Positions 24,878 to 34,389 of a stretch of DNA of 64,000 bases are shown one piece after another. A program made the position numbers and the translations under genes. The stretch spans positions 228,698-292,697 of the forward strand of contig JAGNKU010000008.1 in assembly GCA_017999985.1 (NCBI GenBank). Direction: 5' to 3'. The notes under the pieces were generated by a model. That model ran no database searches and was not told where the DNA came from. It saw nothing but the letters and a program-made list of their open reading frames with translations. This stretch comes from Phycisphaerae bacterium (GTDB lineage: Bacteria > Planctomycetota > Phycisphaerae > UBA1845 > Fen-1342). The stretch's first letter is position 1, and every line of letters begins with the position of its first letter.

Positions 24878-26046
24878 CAGTAGTTGGCTCCGAAGAAGGT
24901 GTTGGGCCGGATGGTCCTGGCCTGCGGGGTAGCGGCCACGGCGACGAGCCCACTTCGCCGCGGAACGAACCCGATCTCGCACCGCTCGCGACTCTGCTGA
25001 AACCGGGCAGTGTATGCTTCTACCGCGCGCCGAACGATCCCGCTTCCCTTCGGGTCAAACAGCTCGTCCAGGATCTCGGCGATCCGCTCGGTGCCCCGAG
25101 CCGCTCGAAGGCGCTCCATTCCATCCTGAAACACAAGGACGAACTCGACGAACTTCGCGAAATGACGGTGATCCTCGCGCCAGTGGCGAGCCAGATTCTC
25201 GCTCGGGTCGGTCGGATTCGCGACGATTGGAGGACCGCCACCATTCGATCGTGCTCCCCAGGCCACGAGTTTGTCGAGGATCTGAGTCATCGACTTCAGC
25301 AGGGAACCCTCGCCATCATAGAGCAGGCCGTCAATCGTCGTGAGCAGAATAGACCGCGGAGCGAACTCGTTCCTGTCGAAATGTACATCGCGCCGGCGCT
25401 TGAAGAGCTGCACGATGCGGTGAAGGACGGTCTTCTCCGAAAGGCCGAGATTCGGCGGAAGCGGCTCCACGGACGCAGCGTATCGATATGCCTCCGCAGG
25501 CACCGCTCGGGTTCGAAACCACAGGGCATAGCCTCGGGGGTTCGTGGGAACCCAGACGCGCCGATCCCGATCAGAGATTACGATCGCGAGCTCACCCCAC
25601 GGTGCTCCGAGTCGACGAGAGGGGCAGGCGGGGATCACGTCGAGGTGAAACTGCCCGGCATAGTCAATTCGAATGCAGCGGTCCTTCGGCCTGAGCTTTG
25701 GGCGGTAGCGATCGCTCTCCCGCAGCCGACCGAGCACCGCTTCATACACGGCGGTCGGGCTCGCTCGTGTCGGGTCGAGCCCGAGCAGGAGGCAAACGAG
25801 ATCAACGTCGAACTCCTCGCGATCCCGTGGCTTGTTCGTCGTGCCGAGCGCCATCGACCCCTGAGGGAAGATCGTCGGCGCAAAGGGCGCAAGGCTGGTC
25901 CCCGGCCGGTCCAAAAACTCGCCTACCGCCGTGTAGCTGCGTGTCGCGTCATCGTACTGCGTCTGCGTGAGTTGAAGCTCCGCGCAGACTAGTTCTAGGA
26001 GGGCGTCGAGCTGGGCATTGACGGAATCGAGGTGAAGCGCCAACAT
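24877..26046 (-). CDS. CD-NTase (cGAS/DncV-like nucleotidyltransferase)
   Basis: 389 residues; start MLALHLDSVN at 26046, since the longer frame runs through the divergent promoter. Nucleotidyltransferase core: FPQGSMALGT (GS motif, about 59), EFDVDLVCLL with the paired acids (about 77) and FHLDVIP for the third acid (about 134). The C-terminal helical half ends in GANY. It should make a cyclic di- or trinucleotide on phage infection to trigger the patatin. Product and clade cannot be told from the sequence by eye. The C-terminal tail is where the E2-like protein would be expected to act. Confidence 0.9.
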   Translation of the reverse strand: MLALHLDSVNAQLDALLELVCAELQLTQTQYDDATRSYTAVGEFLDRPGTSLAPFAPTIFPQGSMALGTTNKPRDREEFDVDLVCLLLGLDPTRASPTAVYEAVLGRLRESDRYRPKLRPKDRCIRIDYAGQFHLDVIPACPSRRLGAPWGELAIVISDRDRRVWVPTNPRGYALWFRTRAVPAEAYRYAASVEPLPPNLGLSEKTVLHRIVQLFKRRRDVHFDRNEFAPRSILLTTIDGLLYDGEGSLLKSMTQILDKLVAWGARSNGGGPPIVANPTDPSENLARHWREDHRHFAKFVEFVLVFQDGMERLRAARGTERIAEILDELFDPKGSGIVRRAVEAYTARFQQSRERCEIGFVPRRSGLVAVAATPQARTIRPNTFFGANY

Positions 26047-26052
26047 GGTCAC

Positions 26053-26145
26053 GTCCTTTGGCCGTTGAAACCAAGTCCTGAAATAGGATACAATGCCAGG
26101 CGTGCTTGTCAACGTGAACAGGAAAAAGCATTCCCGTAACAGGAC
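26053..26145. promoter_or_regulatory. Overlapping divergent promoters with GTCCT/AGGAC operator repeats
   Basis: Plus strand, towards the XRE gene: TTGAAA (26065-26070), 18 bp, TACAAT (26089-26094). Minus strand, towards CBASS: TTGACA (26107-26112 complement), 16 bp, TATCCT (26085-26090 complement). The two -10 boxes overlap. The palindrome TCCT-n5-AGGA (26076-26088) covers them. Further GTCCT or CAGGA copies lie at 26053, 26075, 26119 and 26140. The layout suits one repressor controlling both directions. Confidence 0.6.
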
Positions 26146-26159
26146 GAGAGCGAACGGCG

Positions 26160-26546
26160 ATGGACCTCTTTGAACATATCTCCATGCGAATACGAGACTT
26201 GCGTACAGGCTACGGTGGCGAGGGCGTCTCCCAAGAGGCACTCGCCAACGCACTCGAGACGACGGCAAACACGATCTCCAGGTGGGAGACTGGCACGTAC
26301 AAGCCTTCCATCCAAGACCTGGATCGCTTGAGCCGCTTCTTCGGTGTTTCGATCTTGACGTTTTTCCCGGGCGACGAGGAGCGCGGGGCGAACGATCAGG
26401 TTGCCGCCCTCCTCCGCGCAGCCAAGCAGTTGAAGCCGGCCGACGTGGAGGAACTCCGGCGCTATGCTGAGTTCCGAAAGGCGAGAAGCCTGTATGGTGC
26501 GGGGCAGCGCCCCCGTCGGGGTCGCAAGCGGGAGAAGTTCACGTGA
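26160..26546 (+). CDS. XRE-family regulator of CBASS (CapH-like)
   Basis: 128 residues. N-terminal XRE helix-turn-helix (VSQEALANALETTANTISRWETG, in two helices, about 25-50); a C-terminal helical region (about 75-110) and a basic tail. It is divergent from the CBASS operon and overlaps the peptidase gene by 4 bp. HTH plus zinc-peptidase pairs of the CapH/CapP kind are known to repress CBASS until DNA damage. Equivalence is inferred from layout and families, not from close sequence match. Confidence 0.7.
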   Translation: MDLFEHISMRIRDLRTGYGGEGVSQEALANALETTANTISRWETGTYKPSIQDLDRLSRFFGVSILTFFPGDEERGANDQVAALLRAAKQLKPADVEELRRYAEFRKARSLYGAGQRPRRGRKREKFT

Positions 26547-27157
26547 ACCGATTTACTTACTACGAGAGCATGAAGGCGCTCGCCCGAGAGGTTCGGGCGA
26601 GGAACCACCTTGCAGGGCCGCGCGTTTCGCGGAGCGATCTTCGGCGCGTGTACAAAGCCTGCGGGATCACGTTGGATCTCAGGTCGGGTTTCAAGAACTT
26701 GCGGGGAGCGTACTTCAACGACGAGTGTGGCCCGACGGTTGTCATCGACAAAGGGCTTCCTGAGGACCCGCGCGTCTTTACGATGGGCCATGAATTAAAG
26801 CATCATCTCGCTGATCGGGAGCGCCCGGGCTTCCGCTGCGACATGGCCAATGTTGGCACGGACCCCATCGAGATTGGAGCCGAGGTCTTTGCCGCCGAGC
26901 TTCTCTTTCCGGAGGCGGACTTCAGCGCGCTGCTCGCTCAGATGGGCGTGACTTCCGGATCGTGCATGCCGGAGCATCTGGTCCGCCTCAAGCACGAGAC
27001 CAGGACGACGCTTAGCTACCAGGGGCTCGCGAAGCGCGCCGAGTTCATGGGACTCGCCAATCCCGGTACGTTCGACCGCATCCAATTCAAGAAGCTCGAA
27101 GAGCAGATGTTCGGCAAGCCGTTTCGACGCGCTCGCAAGCGCACCGGTCGGGGATAG
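26543..27157 (+). CDS. ImmA/IrrE-family zinc peptidase (CapP-like)
   Basis: 204 residues. It has the motif MGHELKHHLADRE (about 80), an HExxH zinc site, and the downstream acid region EIGAEVFAAELLFPE where the third ligand (Glu) is expected. These peptidases cleave partner XRE repressors after a signal. The gene overlaps the XRE gene, so the pair is co-expressed and probably forms the switch for the divergent CBASS operon. It ends convergent with hsdR. Confidence 0.75.
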   Translation: MNRFTYYESMKALAREVRARNHLAGPRVSRSDLRRVYKACGITLDLRSGFKNLRGAYFNDECGPTVVIDKGLPEDPRVFTMGHELKHHLADRERPGFRCDMANVGTDPIEIGAEVFAAELLFPEADFSALLAQMGVTSGSCMPEHLVRLKHETRTTLSYQGLAKRAEFMGLANPGTFDRIQFKKLEEQMFGKPFRRARKRTGRG

Positions 27158-27203
27158 GGTCCGATCCATCCCACCTGTCACGGGGCGCCCCAAAAGCAGC
27201 CAT

Positions 27204-30200
27204 CTATTGGCGAGTCTCATCTTCGTTCCGGATGTGGTCGTACACGTCCTTGAGGAGGTGCTGGCTGACCGCCTCGCGGAACCGCTCTTCATTCATGAAG
27301 CGAGCCGTGATTTCTTCGTTCTGGTCCATGCGATCGATGAACAGCCCTTCCAGCGCCTTGCGGAAGACGTAACCGAAGTTCTCCATCGTGTTCGCCCTCG
27401 CCGCCTGCCGCAGGTTGTTGTCCGCCACGGCGTCTTCGCGAATTGACTCGAAGAAGAGCTGATCGCCGGGCTTGAACTCGGTGCCGAAGCGCTCGTTCAG
27501 GATGTCGATCAGCCGCGACAGCTCGATGTCGTCGGGGTGGGCCGCCTTCGTCCCCACGGATGTCGGCCCGTCGATCGGTTCGGTCTTGCCCGCCTCCAGG
27601 TCAATCGAACCCTCGCCGATCTTCTGCAGCCGGTAATACTTGAGCGACACTTCATCGTCGAAGTGGTACACCGGCCCGGTGTCGCCTCGTGGCAGCTTCG
27701 TCAGCAGGAACCGGATGTAAGAATACAGCTTCTCCAGGTCGGTGTCCTGAAACGGGATGACCTGCGAGAGGAACGAGTAGAGGTTCCGAAACGCGGTGAG
27801 CGTCTTGCGGAACTCCTCTCGCTCTTCGTCGCCCAATGCGGCGAACCGCCCGACGGCCGGATCGATACACGCGTTCATCCGCGCATGATCCATCGGCGTT
27901 TGGTCTCGCTTGGGCTTGTAGAACACCCGGCAGAACTCTTCGACCTCGGCCTTGTGGTAGACCTGCTGGGCGTCGAGCTTCGCCTGAAGCTCGTAGAGCT
28001 GCTTCGGGTCGGCTTGTTCGCCGACCAGCGTCTGCTCGTAGTACGGCTGAAACGCGGCGAGGATCTCGTCCGGCTCGTTCACGAAGTCGAGGACGAATGT
28101 GTCTTCCTTGCCCGGATGCGTCCGGTTCAGGCGTGACAGCGTCTGCACGGCCTGGATGCCCGCCAGACGCTTGTCGACGTACATCGTGTGCAGCAACGGC
28201 TGGTCAAACCCTGTCTGGTACTTCTCGGCCACGAGCAGCACCTGGTATTCCTCGGTCGCGAACCGCTCGGGCAACTCCTTCTGGCCGATGTGCTTGCCCT
28301 GGGCGTCCACGTCCATCCCCGACTCGGTGTACTCGATCCCGGGCGCATCCGGGTCGATCACGGTGCCGCTGAAGGCCACCAGCGTCTTGATCTCCTTGTA
28401 GCCCTTCTCCGCGATGTACTTGTCGAACGCCTGCTTGTACCTGACCGCGTGCAAACGACTGGACGTGACCACCATCGCCTTGGCCTTGCCGCCGATCTTG
28501 TGCAGCGTGAAGTGGCGGAAGTGCTCGACCATCACTTCGGTCTTCTGCGCGATGTTGTGCGGGTGCAGGCTCATGAACCGCGCCAGCGCCCGCGCCGCCT
28601 TGCGTTTGTCAACCCTCGGGTCGTCCTCGATCGACTTGATCAGCCGGTAGTAGGTTCTGTACGTCGTGTAGTGCTGCAGCACGTCGAGGATGAAGCCTTC
28701 GTCGATAGCCTGCCGCATGCTGTAAAGATGGAACGGCTGCGGCTTGCCATCCGGCCCCGGCCGGCCGAAGACCTCCAGCGTCTTGTACTTGGGCGTGGCC
28801 GTGAAGGCGAAGAAGCTAATGTTCGGCTGCTTGCCGCGCTTGGCCATCGCCTTGAGGATCTCCTCCTCGTAGTCCGGCAGGCCCTCTGCTTCGGCCTTGG
28901 CCTTGGCCTCCTCCTTGATCGCCGCGCCCGCCAGCACGCCCTTGAGCTCAGTCGCTGTTTCGCCGCCCTGGGAACTGTGCGCCTCGTCCACGATGACCGC
29001 GTAGCGCTTCTTCGGCAGGTCGCCGATCTTCTCCGTCACGAACGGGAATTTCTGCAGCGTCGTGATGACAACCGGCACGCCCGCACCGAGCGCCTCGGCC
29101 AGCTGCGTCGAGTTGATGTCGATCTTCTGCACCACGCCTTGCTTGTGCTCGAACTGGTAAATCGTGTTCTGAAGCTGCTGGTCGAGCACGACCCGGTCGG
29201 TCACCACGATCACCGAATCGAAGACCTTCTCGTCCTGCGCGTCGTACAAGCTGCTCAGTCGGTGGGCCAGCCAGGCGATGGAGTTGCTCTTACCGCTGCC
29301 CGCCGAGTGCTGCACGAGGCAGTTGTTCCCGACGCCGCGCTGCCGGGCGTCGGCCACCATCTTCCGCACGCAGTCGAGCTGGTGGTAGCGGGGGAAGATC
29401 ATCGTCTGCTTCCTGACCTTCTTGTCGCCGAGCTTCTTTTCCTCAACCTGCAGGTGGATGAACCGCGCCAGGATGTCCAGGAAGCTGTGCCGCTCCAGCA
29501 CCGCTTCCCACAGGTACGCCGTCTTGTACCCGCCCGGGTTCTCCGGGTTTCCGCCGCCGCCACCGCAACCCCGGTTGAACGGCAGGAAGTAGGTCTTGCC
29601 GCCCGCCAGCCGCGTGGTCATGTAGACCTCGTCGGTGTCCAGCGCGAAATGCACCAGCGTCCGCCGCTTGAACTGGAAGACCAGGTCGCTCGGATCACGG
29701 TCGTTCTTGTACTGCGTCACCGCGTGCCGCCAGGTCTGAACGGTCATGGGGTTCTTCAGTTCCGCTGTGGCGACCGGGATGCCGTTGAGTGCCAGCGTGA
29801 CGTCTAGCGTGTTCCCGTGCCTGGCTGAGTACCGCAACTGCCGCGTGACCGTCAGCCGGTTGGCCTCGTAGCGCCTCTTCGTCTCGGGGTTCATCCCGCT
29901 GGCCGGCGCGAAGTAGGCGACGTGAAACAGCTTCCCAAAGCACTTGAACCCGTGCCGCAGCACCGACAAGCAGCCCTCGTGCTCGGAGTCCAGCGCCCGA
30001 CACAGGTCGTCCAGCAACGTCTCCCCAGCCCTGTCCTTCTGGATGCCCTCCAAGTACGCCCAATCATCAGGCTGCGTCGCTTTGATGAACGCGAGCGCGT
30101 CGACCGGGAAGATCGCCCGGTGCGGATCAAAGCCATCGCGGTCGCCCGGGACATACCCGCCGGCCGTCGTCAGGTGGTGCTCTATAGCGGCTTCAAAGGC

Positions 30201-30224
30201 GTACTCAGTGTGCCGGCCGGGCAT
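27204..30224 (-). CDS. hsdR: Type I restriction endonuclease subunit R
   Basis: 1006 residues, full length for the family. The N-terminal nuclease has Asp in LDVTLALNG and AELKNPM (D...ExK, about 140-155). The helicase motor has Walker A HSAGSGKSNS (about 306), DEAHSS (about 410) and later motifs including the QTLSRLNRTHPGK motif VI (about 700). The C-terminal helical domain should bind the methylase complex. It translocates DNA and cuts unmethylated foreign DNA. Last gene of the operon, 15 bp after the DUF2290 gene. Confidence 0.92.
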   Translation of the reverse strand: MPGRHTEYAFEAAIEHHLTTAGGYVPGDRDGFDPHRAIFPVDALAFIKATQPDDWAYLEGIQKDRAGETLLDDLCRALDSEHEGCLSVLRHGFKCFGKLFHVAYFAPASGMNPETKRRYEANRLTVTRQLRYSARHGNTLDVTLALNGIPVATAELKNPMTVQTWRHAVTQYKNDRDPSDLVFQFKRRTLVHFALDTDEVYMTTRLAGGKTYFLPFNRGCGGGGGNPENPGGYKTAYLWEAVLERHSFLDILARFIHLQVEEKKLGDKKVRKQTMIFPRYHQLDCVRKMVADARQRGVGNNCLVQHSAGSGKSNSIAWLAHRLSSLYDAQDEKVFDSVIVVTDRVVLDQQLQNTIYQFEHKQGVVQKIDINSTQLAEALGAGVPVVITTLQKFPFVTEKIGDLPKKRYAVIVDEAHSSQGGETATELKGVLAGAAIKEEAKAKAEAEGLPDYEEEILKAMAKRGKQPNISFFAFTATPKYKTLEVFGRPGPDGKPQPFHLYSMRQAIDEGFILDVLQHYTTYRTYYRLIKSIEDDPRVDKRKAARALARFMSLHPHNIAQKTEVMVEHFRHFTLHKIGGKAKAMVVTSSRLHAVRYKQAFDKYIAEKGYKEIKTLVAFSGTVIDPDAPGIEYTESGMDVDAQGKHIGQKELPERFATEEYQVLLVAEKYQTGFDQPLLHTMYVDKRLAGIQAVQTLSRLNRTHPGKEDTFVLDFVNEPDEILAAFQPYYEQTLVGEQADPKQLYELQAKLDAQQVYHKAEVEEFCRVFYKPKRDQTPMDHARMNACIDPAVGRFAALGDEEREEFRKTLTAFRNLYSFLSQVIPFQDTDLEKLYSYIRFLLTKLPRGDTGPVYHFDDEVSLKYYRLQKIGEGSIDLEAGKTEPIDGPTSVGTKAAHPDDIELSRLIDILNERFGTEFKPGDQLFFESIREDAVADNNLRQAARANTMENFGYVFRKALEGLFIDRMDQNEEITARFMNEERFREAVSQHLLKDVYDHIRNEDETRQ

Positions 30225-30239
30225 TGGCTGTCCTCCGGT

Positions 30240-30917
30240 TCAGCTCCAGGAAACCTGAAGACAGTGGGCAAGGGGATCACATTGAGCATCTTCGTGCTCG
30301 ATAGCCTGCTCGTGAATAGCCTCGATATCCGGGTGCGCTGTCCACTGGTCACGATAGAAGGTACGCAGCACCTTCTTCATGAAAGCGGGAAAGCACATCG
30401 CCTGCTGAACGCTCATCCGTGTGTCCTCGAACTGAGTATGCAGATGGACCAGCGGGTGATCGTCGCTTTCCCTTCCAGGGTCGAAATCGAACCGCATCGG
30501 TGTTCGCATCGTCAGGTCCAAGATCTCGCGTGCTCTGCGTGGCGATTCAAGGCACATCTCAAGTCCGTCACACAGATCGCTCAGGGTCTCCACCTCACTG
30601 AGGAAGCCGATGGGGCAGGGCCAATACAGGAGACTATGTCCGACGACCGTGTTGCCCATGCACTCGTAGGAAGCACGGATTAGCGAGTAGTCGAACAGCA
30701 AACATGTGAATTCACCCTCGCGCACCCATGCAAGATACTGCTCAAGTGATCCGAACGGGTACGCCGTCGCGCTGCTGGACCCCTTGGTCGGCCAACACAC
30801 CTGCTCGCCTCCACCCGAATCGACCACACACGGGCTGTTGTGCGCAAAGACGAGTCGCAGCGAATGCAAGTCGCGGCAGGTGTTCGCGATGACCTGTGCG
30901 ATCTGCTTGGCGTTCAT
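30240..30917 (-). CDS. DUF2290-family protein
   Basis: 225 residues starting MNAKQIAQVI at 30917, 4-bp overlap with the helicase gene. It matches my memory of DUF2290: SLLYWPCPIGF, MRFDFDPGRE, HPLVHLHTQFEDTRMSV, then a conserved C-terminal FMKKVLRTFY. This family is often seen next to a superfamily 1 helicase in defence loci. No catalytic motif is evident. Together with the helicase it may form a two-gene cassette placed inside the type I operon. Confidence 0.6.
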   Translation of the reverse strand: MNAKQIAQVIANTCRDLHSLRLVFAHNSPCVVDSGGGEQVCWPTKGSSSATAYPFGSLEQYLAWVREGEFTCLLFDYSLIRASYECMGNTVVGHSLLYWPCPIGFLSEVETLSDLCDGLEMCLESPRRAREILDLTMRTPMRFDFDPGRESDDHPLVHLHTQFEDTRMSVQQAMCFPAFMKKVLRTFYRDQWTAHPDIEAIHEQAIEHEDAQCDPLAHCLQVSWS

Positions 30918-33028
30918 TGTTGCTCGCCCTTGCGCTTTCGCATTTCCCTGAGCAACTCCTGAAGCTGCGGCATGGCCTCTGCCGAGATCACGCCCTGGCG
31001 CAGAAGCTCCAGGATCTCCTCAAGGCTCCGCTCGGCCTTCTTGATCTGGCCCTTCTCTTGCGCAGTTCGATCACGATTAATCCGTCGGATGTGCTCAAGC
31101 TCCGGCGGCGTCGGCACGGCGAACGTGAGCTTGAAGTTGTTGTTGACGACCTGATCAACCTCTCGCTGGAGTACCGCCATCCGGTCCCCCAAGCCGCACA
31201 ACCGCACCCAGGCGCGCGAGCGCGTGATCCCTGTGAAGAGGATATTCCGTAGTCGGATCAGCTCGTGACCGACAGCGCAGTGATCAGCATTCGCGATGTA
31301 CACCATCGGGGCTTCGTTGCCCTTGGCCCGGTAGATTCCGGATACCGTCACCGCACCCGGCTGCACGAAGGCGTCGCGGTCATTCGTGATCCCAGCCAGG
31401 TTTGACTGAATACCGTGTGATTCGAGGTGTCGACGAAGCTCGTAGTATTCCGACTTCTGGCTGATTGGCTCGGTGAGCACCACGATGATGTCATCCGGAT
31501 CAAGCTCATCCCGCTCGATGTTCTTCTTGATCTCCTCAGCGATCCAAGCGTACTGCTCGTCCCGTGACCCAAAGGCATGCGACGCGACCGCGTCGGCGGG
31601 TGAAAGCAAGTTGCTGAAGAACTGCGGGTAAGAGCGTGGTGCACGCACCAGCGTCACTTGCTGGCCTGCGTCCAGCACGCCGCTTTCCGCCATGTAGCCG
31701 ATTTCGGCCCACATGCGCGGCTCATCAAAGTGCTGTACCAAGCCGGCATCACGGAACAGCCCGAACCCAAGCGCATGTGCCAGAGTCAACGCCCAGGGCG
31801 TGTTGCGGTAACAGACGGGGAGGATGATGTCTTGCTGCGGGGCGTCCGGCGCGTTTGTGAGCGTGAGCTCGCGGTCGAACAGATCCGGCGGCGCCGCCAT
31901 TCCCGCTTCAGACAGATTCTGGAGCTCGTCGTAAGCCCAGATGATACGCTTGGGCTGCTTCGTCAGCGCATCCACGATGCGAAAGAACGACGGCGGCAGG
32001 TCTTGTGCCTCGTCAATCAGCACGGCATCGTACAGGTCTAGTTGCTTGCCCCTCACCGCAGCCGCCAGTTCATTGCAGACGCCTGTGAAAGCCCTCAGCG
32101 AGCCATACCGCGATTTGGCCGTCAGGTAATTCGTGGGAAGCAGGTTGACGGCATTGCACGCGATGGAGTAGATGCCCTCCTGGCCCGACGCTCCCCAGGA
32201 ATGGACGATCTGGAGTTGCTGCCAGTCAGGCTTGTCCCCCATGTGTTCGAGAGTGAACCGCTCGATCAGGTCTTTGAACTGCTGGTACAGCGAGCGGGTG
32301 TGGAACGTGACGGCGATCTTCCACTCCGGATGCTGTGTGTGCAGGTACGCCGCCTTCAGCGCCAGCACGACCGTCTTGCCGGACCCCGCGAGCCCCCGTA
32401 TTCGCTGCGGCCCCTCGGGCGTCTCGATCGCCGCCGCCTTCTGCCATCGGTCGAGATTAGCGATCTCCTTCTCAATCTTCCGCAGGATCGCGCCCTTCGA
32501 GTCCGCCTTGGCGACGTTGGTTCGTTTCTTCGTCGGCTTGATCGTCGTAACCCGCTGGACGGCGGCAGACAGCTTCCGGTAGAGCGTCTCATCCGCAACG
32601 CCCTCAGCGTTCTGCAAGGCATGCACCAGGTTGTTGACGCTAGTCGCCGGGTAACTCTCGTCCGCGTCCGCGGGAACATCTCCCTCGGGGAAGATCGACA
32701 TGATATTGATCGGAACGCCGAGCTTGCGGCCCGACCGCAACGACTCGTGCCTACTGAGGTTCGCCTCCAGGACGTAGTACAGCCGGTCCTGGCACTCCCG
32801 GTAGTTCTGGCCCTGTTCAACAAGGTGGAACGCCACGAAGCCGGGGGTCTGCGATACCAACAACGCGTCGACGGTCAGACTTGAGTCGGAGGAGGCCATC
32901 ACCGGATAGCCGATGTAGAACGTGCCCTTGATTGCGGCCTGGCGGAGCGCCCGCGTGATACCATTGAGCACTGCCGGATTGTGCTGGCTGCTGCCGTAGA
33001 CGACCTCAAGATCAACTTGCCAGTTCAC
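30914..33028 (-). CDS. UvrD/DUF2075-like SF1 helicase with N-terminal nuclease-like domain
   Basis: 704 residues. N-terminal about 120 residues look like a PD-(D/E)xK fold (SLTVDALLVSQTPGFVAFHLVEQGQ in strands), but the last residue is Gln instead of Lys, so it may be inactive. Helicase: GLAGSGKTVVLALK (about 212), VLIDEAQDLPP (about 335), and the C-terminal FTGITRSRAWVRL (about 602). The C-terminal tail is charged and coiled-coil-like. It lies between hsdS and the DUF2290 gene with 4-bp overlaps on both sides, so it is made with the restriction complex. The role is probably anti-phage DNA processing. Confidence 0.75.
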   Translation of the reverse strand: MNWQVDLEVVYGSSQHNPAVLNGITRALRQAAIKGTFYIGYPVMASSDSSLTVDALLVSQTPGFVAFHLVEQGQNYRECQDRLYYVLEANLSRHESLRSGRKLGVPINIMSIFPEGDVPADADESYPATSVNNLVHALQNAEGVADETLYRKLSAAVQRVTTIKPTKKRTNVAKADSKGAILRKIEKEIANLDRWQKAAAIETPEGPQRIRGLAGSGKTVVLALKAAYLHTQHPEWKIAVTFHTRSLYQQFKDLIERFTLEHMGDKPDWQQLQIVHSWGASGQEGIYSIACNAVNLLPTNYLTAKSRYGSLRAFTGVCNELAAAVRGKQLDLYDAVLIDEAQDLPPSFFRIVDALTKQPKRIIWAYDELQNLSEAGMAAPPDLFDRELTLTNAPDAPQQDIILPVCYRNTPWALTLAHALGFGLFRDAGLVQHFDEPRMWAEIGYMAESGVLDAGQQVTLVRAPRSYPQFFSNLLSPADAVASHAFGSRDEQYAWIAEEIKKNIERDELDPDDIIVVLTEPISQKSEYYELRRHLESHGIQSNLAGITNDRDAFVQPGAVTVSGIYRAKGNEAPMVYIANADHCAVGHELIRLRNILFTGITRSRAWVRLCGLGDRMAVLQREVDQVVNNNFKLTFAVPTPPELEHIRRINRDRTAQEKGQIKKAERSLEEILELLRQGVISAEAMPQLQELLREMRKRKGEQQ

Positions 33029-34389
33029 GACGTTGCCTCCTTTGTCCGCACGTCGATCTTGCCCGTCACAGCTGCCGAGATCAGGGCGGTTCGTAACTCG
33101 CGGAGCCCCTCAATGCTCTGCTCGACCTTCTCAACAAGCGAGTCGATACGGCCGGTCGCTGCATCAACGTGGGCCGCGATCGCCTGCTGCTCTTTGGGTG
33201 GCGGGATGCAAATCACGATCCCAGCGGCGATCGGTTGGTAGATCGTCTTGTGCGTCGATCCCATCGTGATCGCCTCGAACTCCTGCCGCATTGCTCGAAA
33301 CAGGCACAGGAGATACTCCGGCACCAACGACGGCAGGCAGATCCAGTTCCAGAAGTCCTGACTGGTCGCCATCGGCTGCGGCATGATGCCGGAGAATCCC
33401 ACGGATGCCGTGCGAGAGAAGACAACGGTGCCCTGCGGCAGTAGCTCCGCCGCCGAGTTGGCCAGTCCCAGTTCGCTGATCTTCTCCTTGGTCTCCCCGA
33501 GGTACTTCCTGCGGCCGTCGCGAAGCTGCCAGACGTCGGCGAGCGTGAACCAGGGAATCGTGCAGTCGTGCCAATACTCGGGATTCGTGCGGCTGGGAGT
33601 ATGTCCGGTTCGCATCTTGGCGAAACGCCGGATGTTCGCCACGGTCCAGTGCGCAGGCACCGCGCCCAGCCATTCGATGCCGGAGTCTTTCATGGGGGCG
33701 TTGGGGTCGAGGCCCTTGGTGACGGCGTGGCTGATCAGGGCGGAGCGCTTCTCCTGGAGAAGCTCGATCTGGCGGCGCTTCTTCTCGATCAGCGTGTCGA
33801 TTCGCGCCGTCTCCTGATCCAGGAATGCAGCGATGGCTTTCTGCTCGCCGTAGGGCGGAAACGGGAACCGATACACACGGAATTTCTCTGCCGTTAAGTG
33901 CGCTATCGTATTGGGGTTGCCGTGCGCGACGAAGAACCCGGAATCGGCAGCTGCTCGCATCACGTAGAAGAAGAAGCGAGACACCTCTGCCTTTGTCCGC
34001 GGCCGAAGACGATGAATCGCCTTCTGGAACCCGCAGCTCGCCAAGTCGCCTTGCCAGATCGCTGACCGGCCGACTTCGCCACCCTCGCACACGAGGAGGT
34101 CGCCCGCCTCGAGTGTGAATCGCCCTCGCTCTGCCGGCGTGATGTCCATCTCGGGCAGGTCATCCGTATTGACCCGATCCCACTGAACGTCGACGTTGCG
34201 GACGTAGGGCAGCGAGCATTCACCGGTGATTTGCTTTGCGTCAAGCATCTTACCCAACTCGACCTTGTAGCGAGCGTATAGCGGAGAAATGTGCCAATGC
34301 TCCGGCACATCACCAAGCCACGGAACACGCGACGCCCTGTAGGTCGGATAGGTCGCGCGCTTGCCTGGCTGCGCGGTAACGCCGGTCAC
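33025..34389 (-). CDS. hsdS: Type I restriction specificity subunit S
   Basis: 454 residues with the usual two-fold plan: target-recognition domain 1 (about 20-180), a central conserved helix region (FLDQETARIDTLIEKKRRQ, about 190-210), domain 2 (about 230-400) and a C-terminal conserved helix (HVDAATGRIDSLVEKVEQ). The two helical spacers set the distance between half-sites. It determines the DNA target for both methylation and restriction; the recognition sequence cannot be told. Overlaps both neighbours by 4 bp. Confidence 0.92.
   Translation of the reverse strand: MTGVTAQPGKRATYPTYRASRVPWLGDVPEHWHISPLYARYKVELGKMLDAKQITGECSLPYVRNVDVQWDRVNTDDLPEMDITPAERGRFTLEAGDLLVCEGGEVGRSAIWQGDLASCGFQKAIHRLRPRTKAEVSRFFFYVMRAAADSGFFVAHGNPNTIAHLTAEKFRVYRFPFPPYGEQKAIAAFLDQETARIDTLIEKKRRQIELLQEKRSALISHAVTKGLDPNAPMKDSGIEWLGAVPAHWTVANIRRFAKMRTGHTPSRTNPEYWHDCTIPWFTLADVWQLRDGRRKYLGETKEKISELGLANSAAELLPQGTVVFSRTASVGFSGIMPQPMATSQDFWNWICLPSLVPEYLLCLFRAMRQEFEAITMGSTHKTIYQPIAAGIVICIPPPKEQQAIAAHVDAATGRIDSLVEKVEQSIEGLRELRTALISAAVTGKIDVRTKEATS

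Noticed and set aside
23382..24953. 523-residue patatin protein
   Set aside because: The extension is opposite-phase sequence of the E2-like gene; the GTG at 24437 gives a normal N-terminus at the DGGGIRG motif.
28188..29807. Plus-strand 539-residue ORF
   Set aside because: It is the complement of hsdR, Arg/Leu/Val-rich with no domain character.
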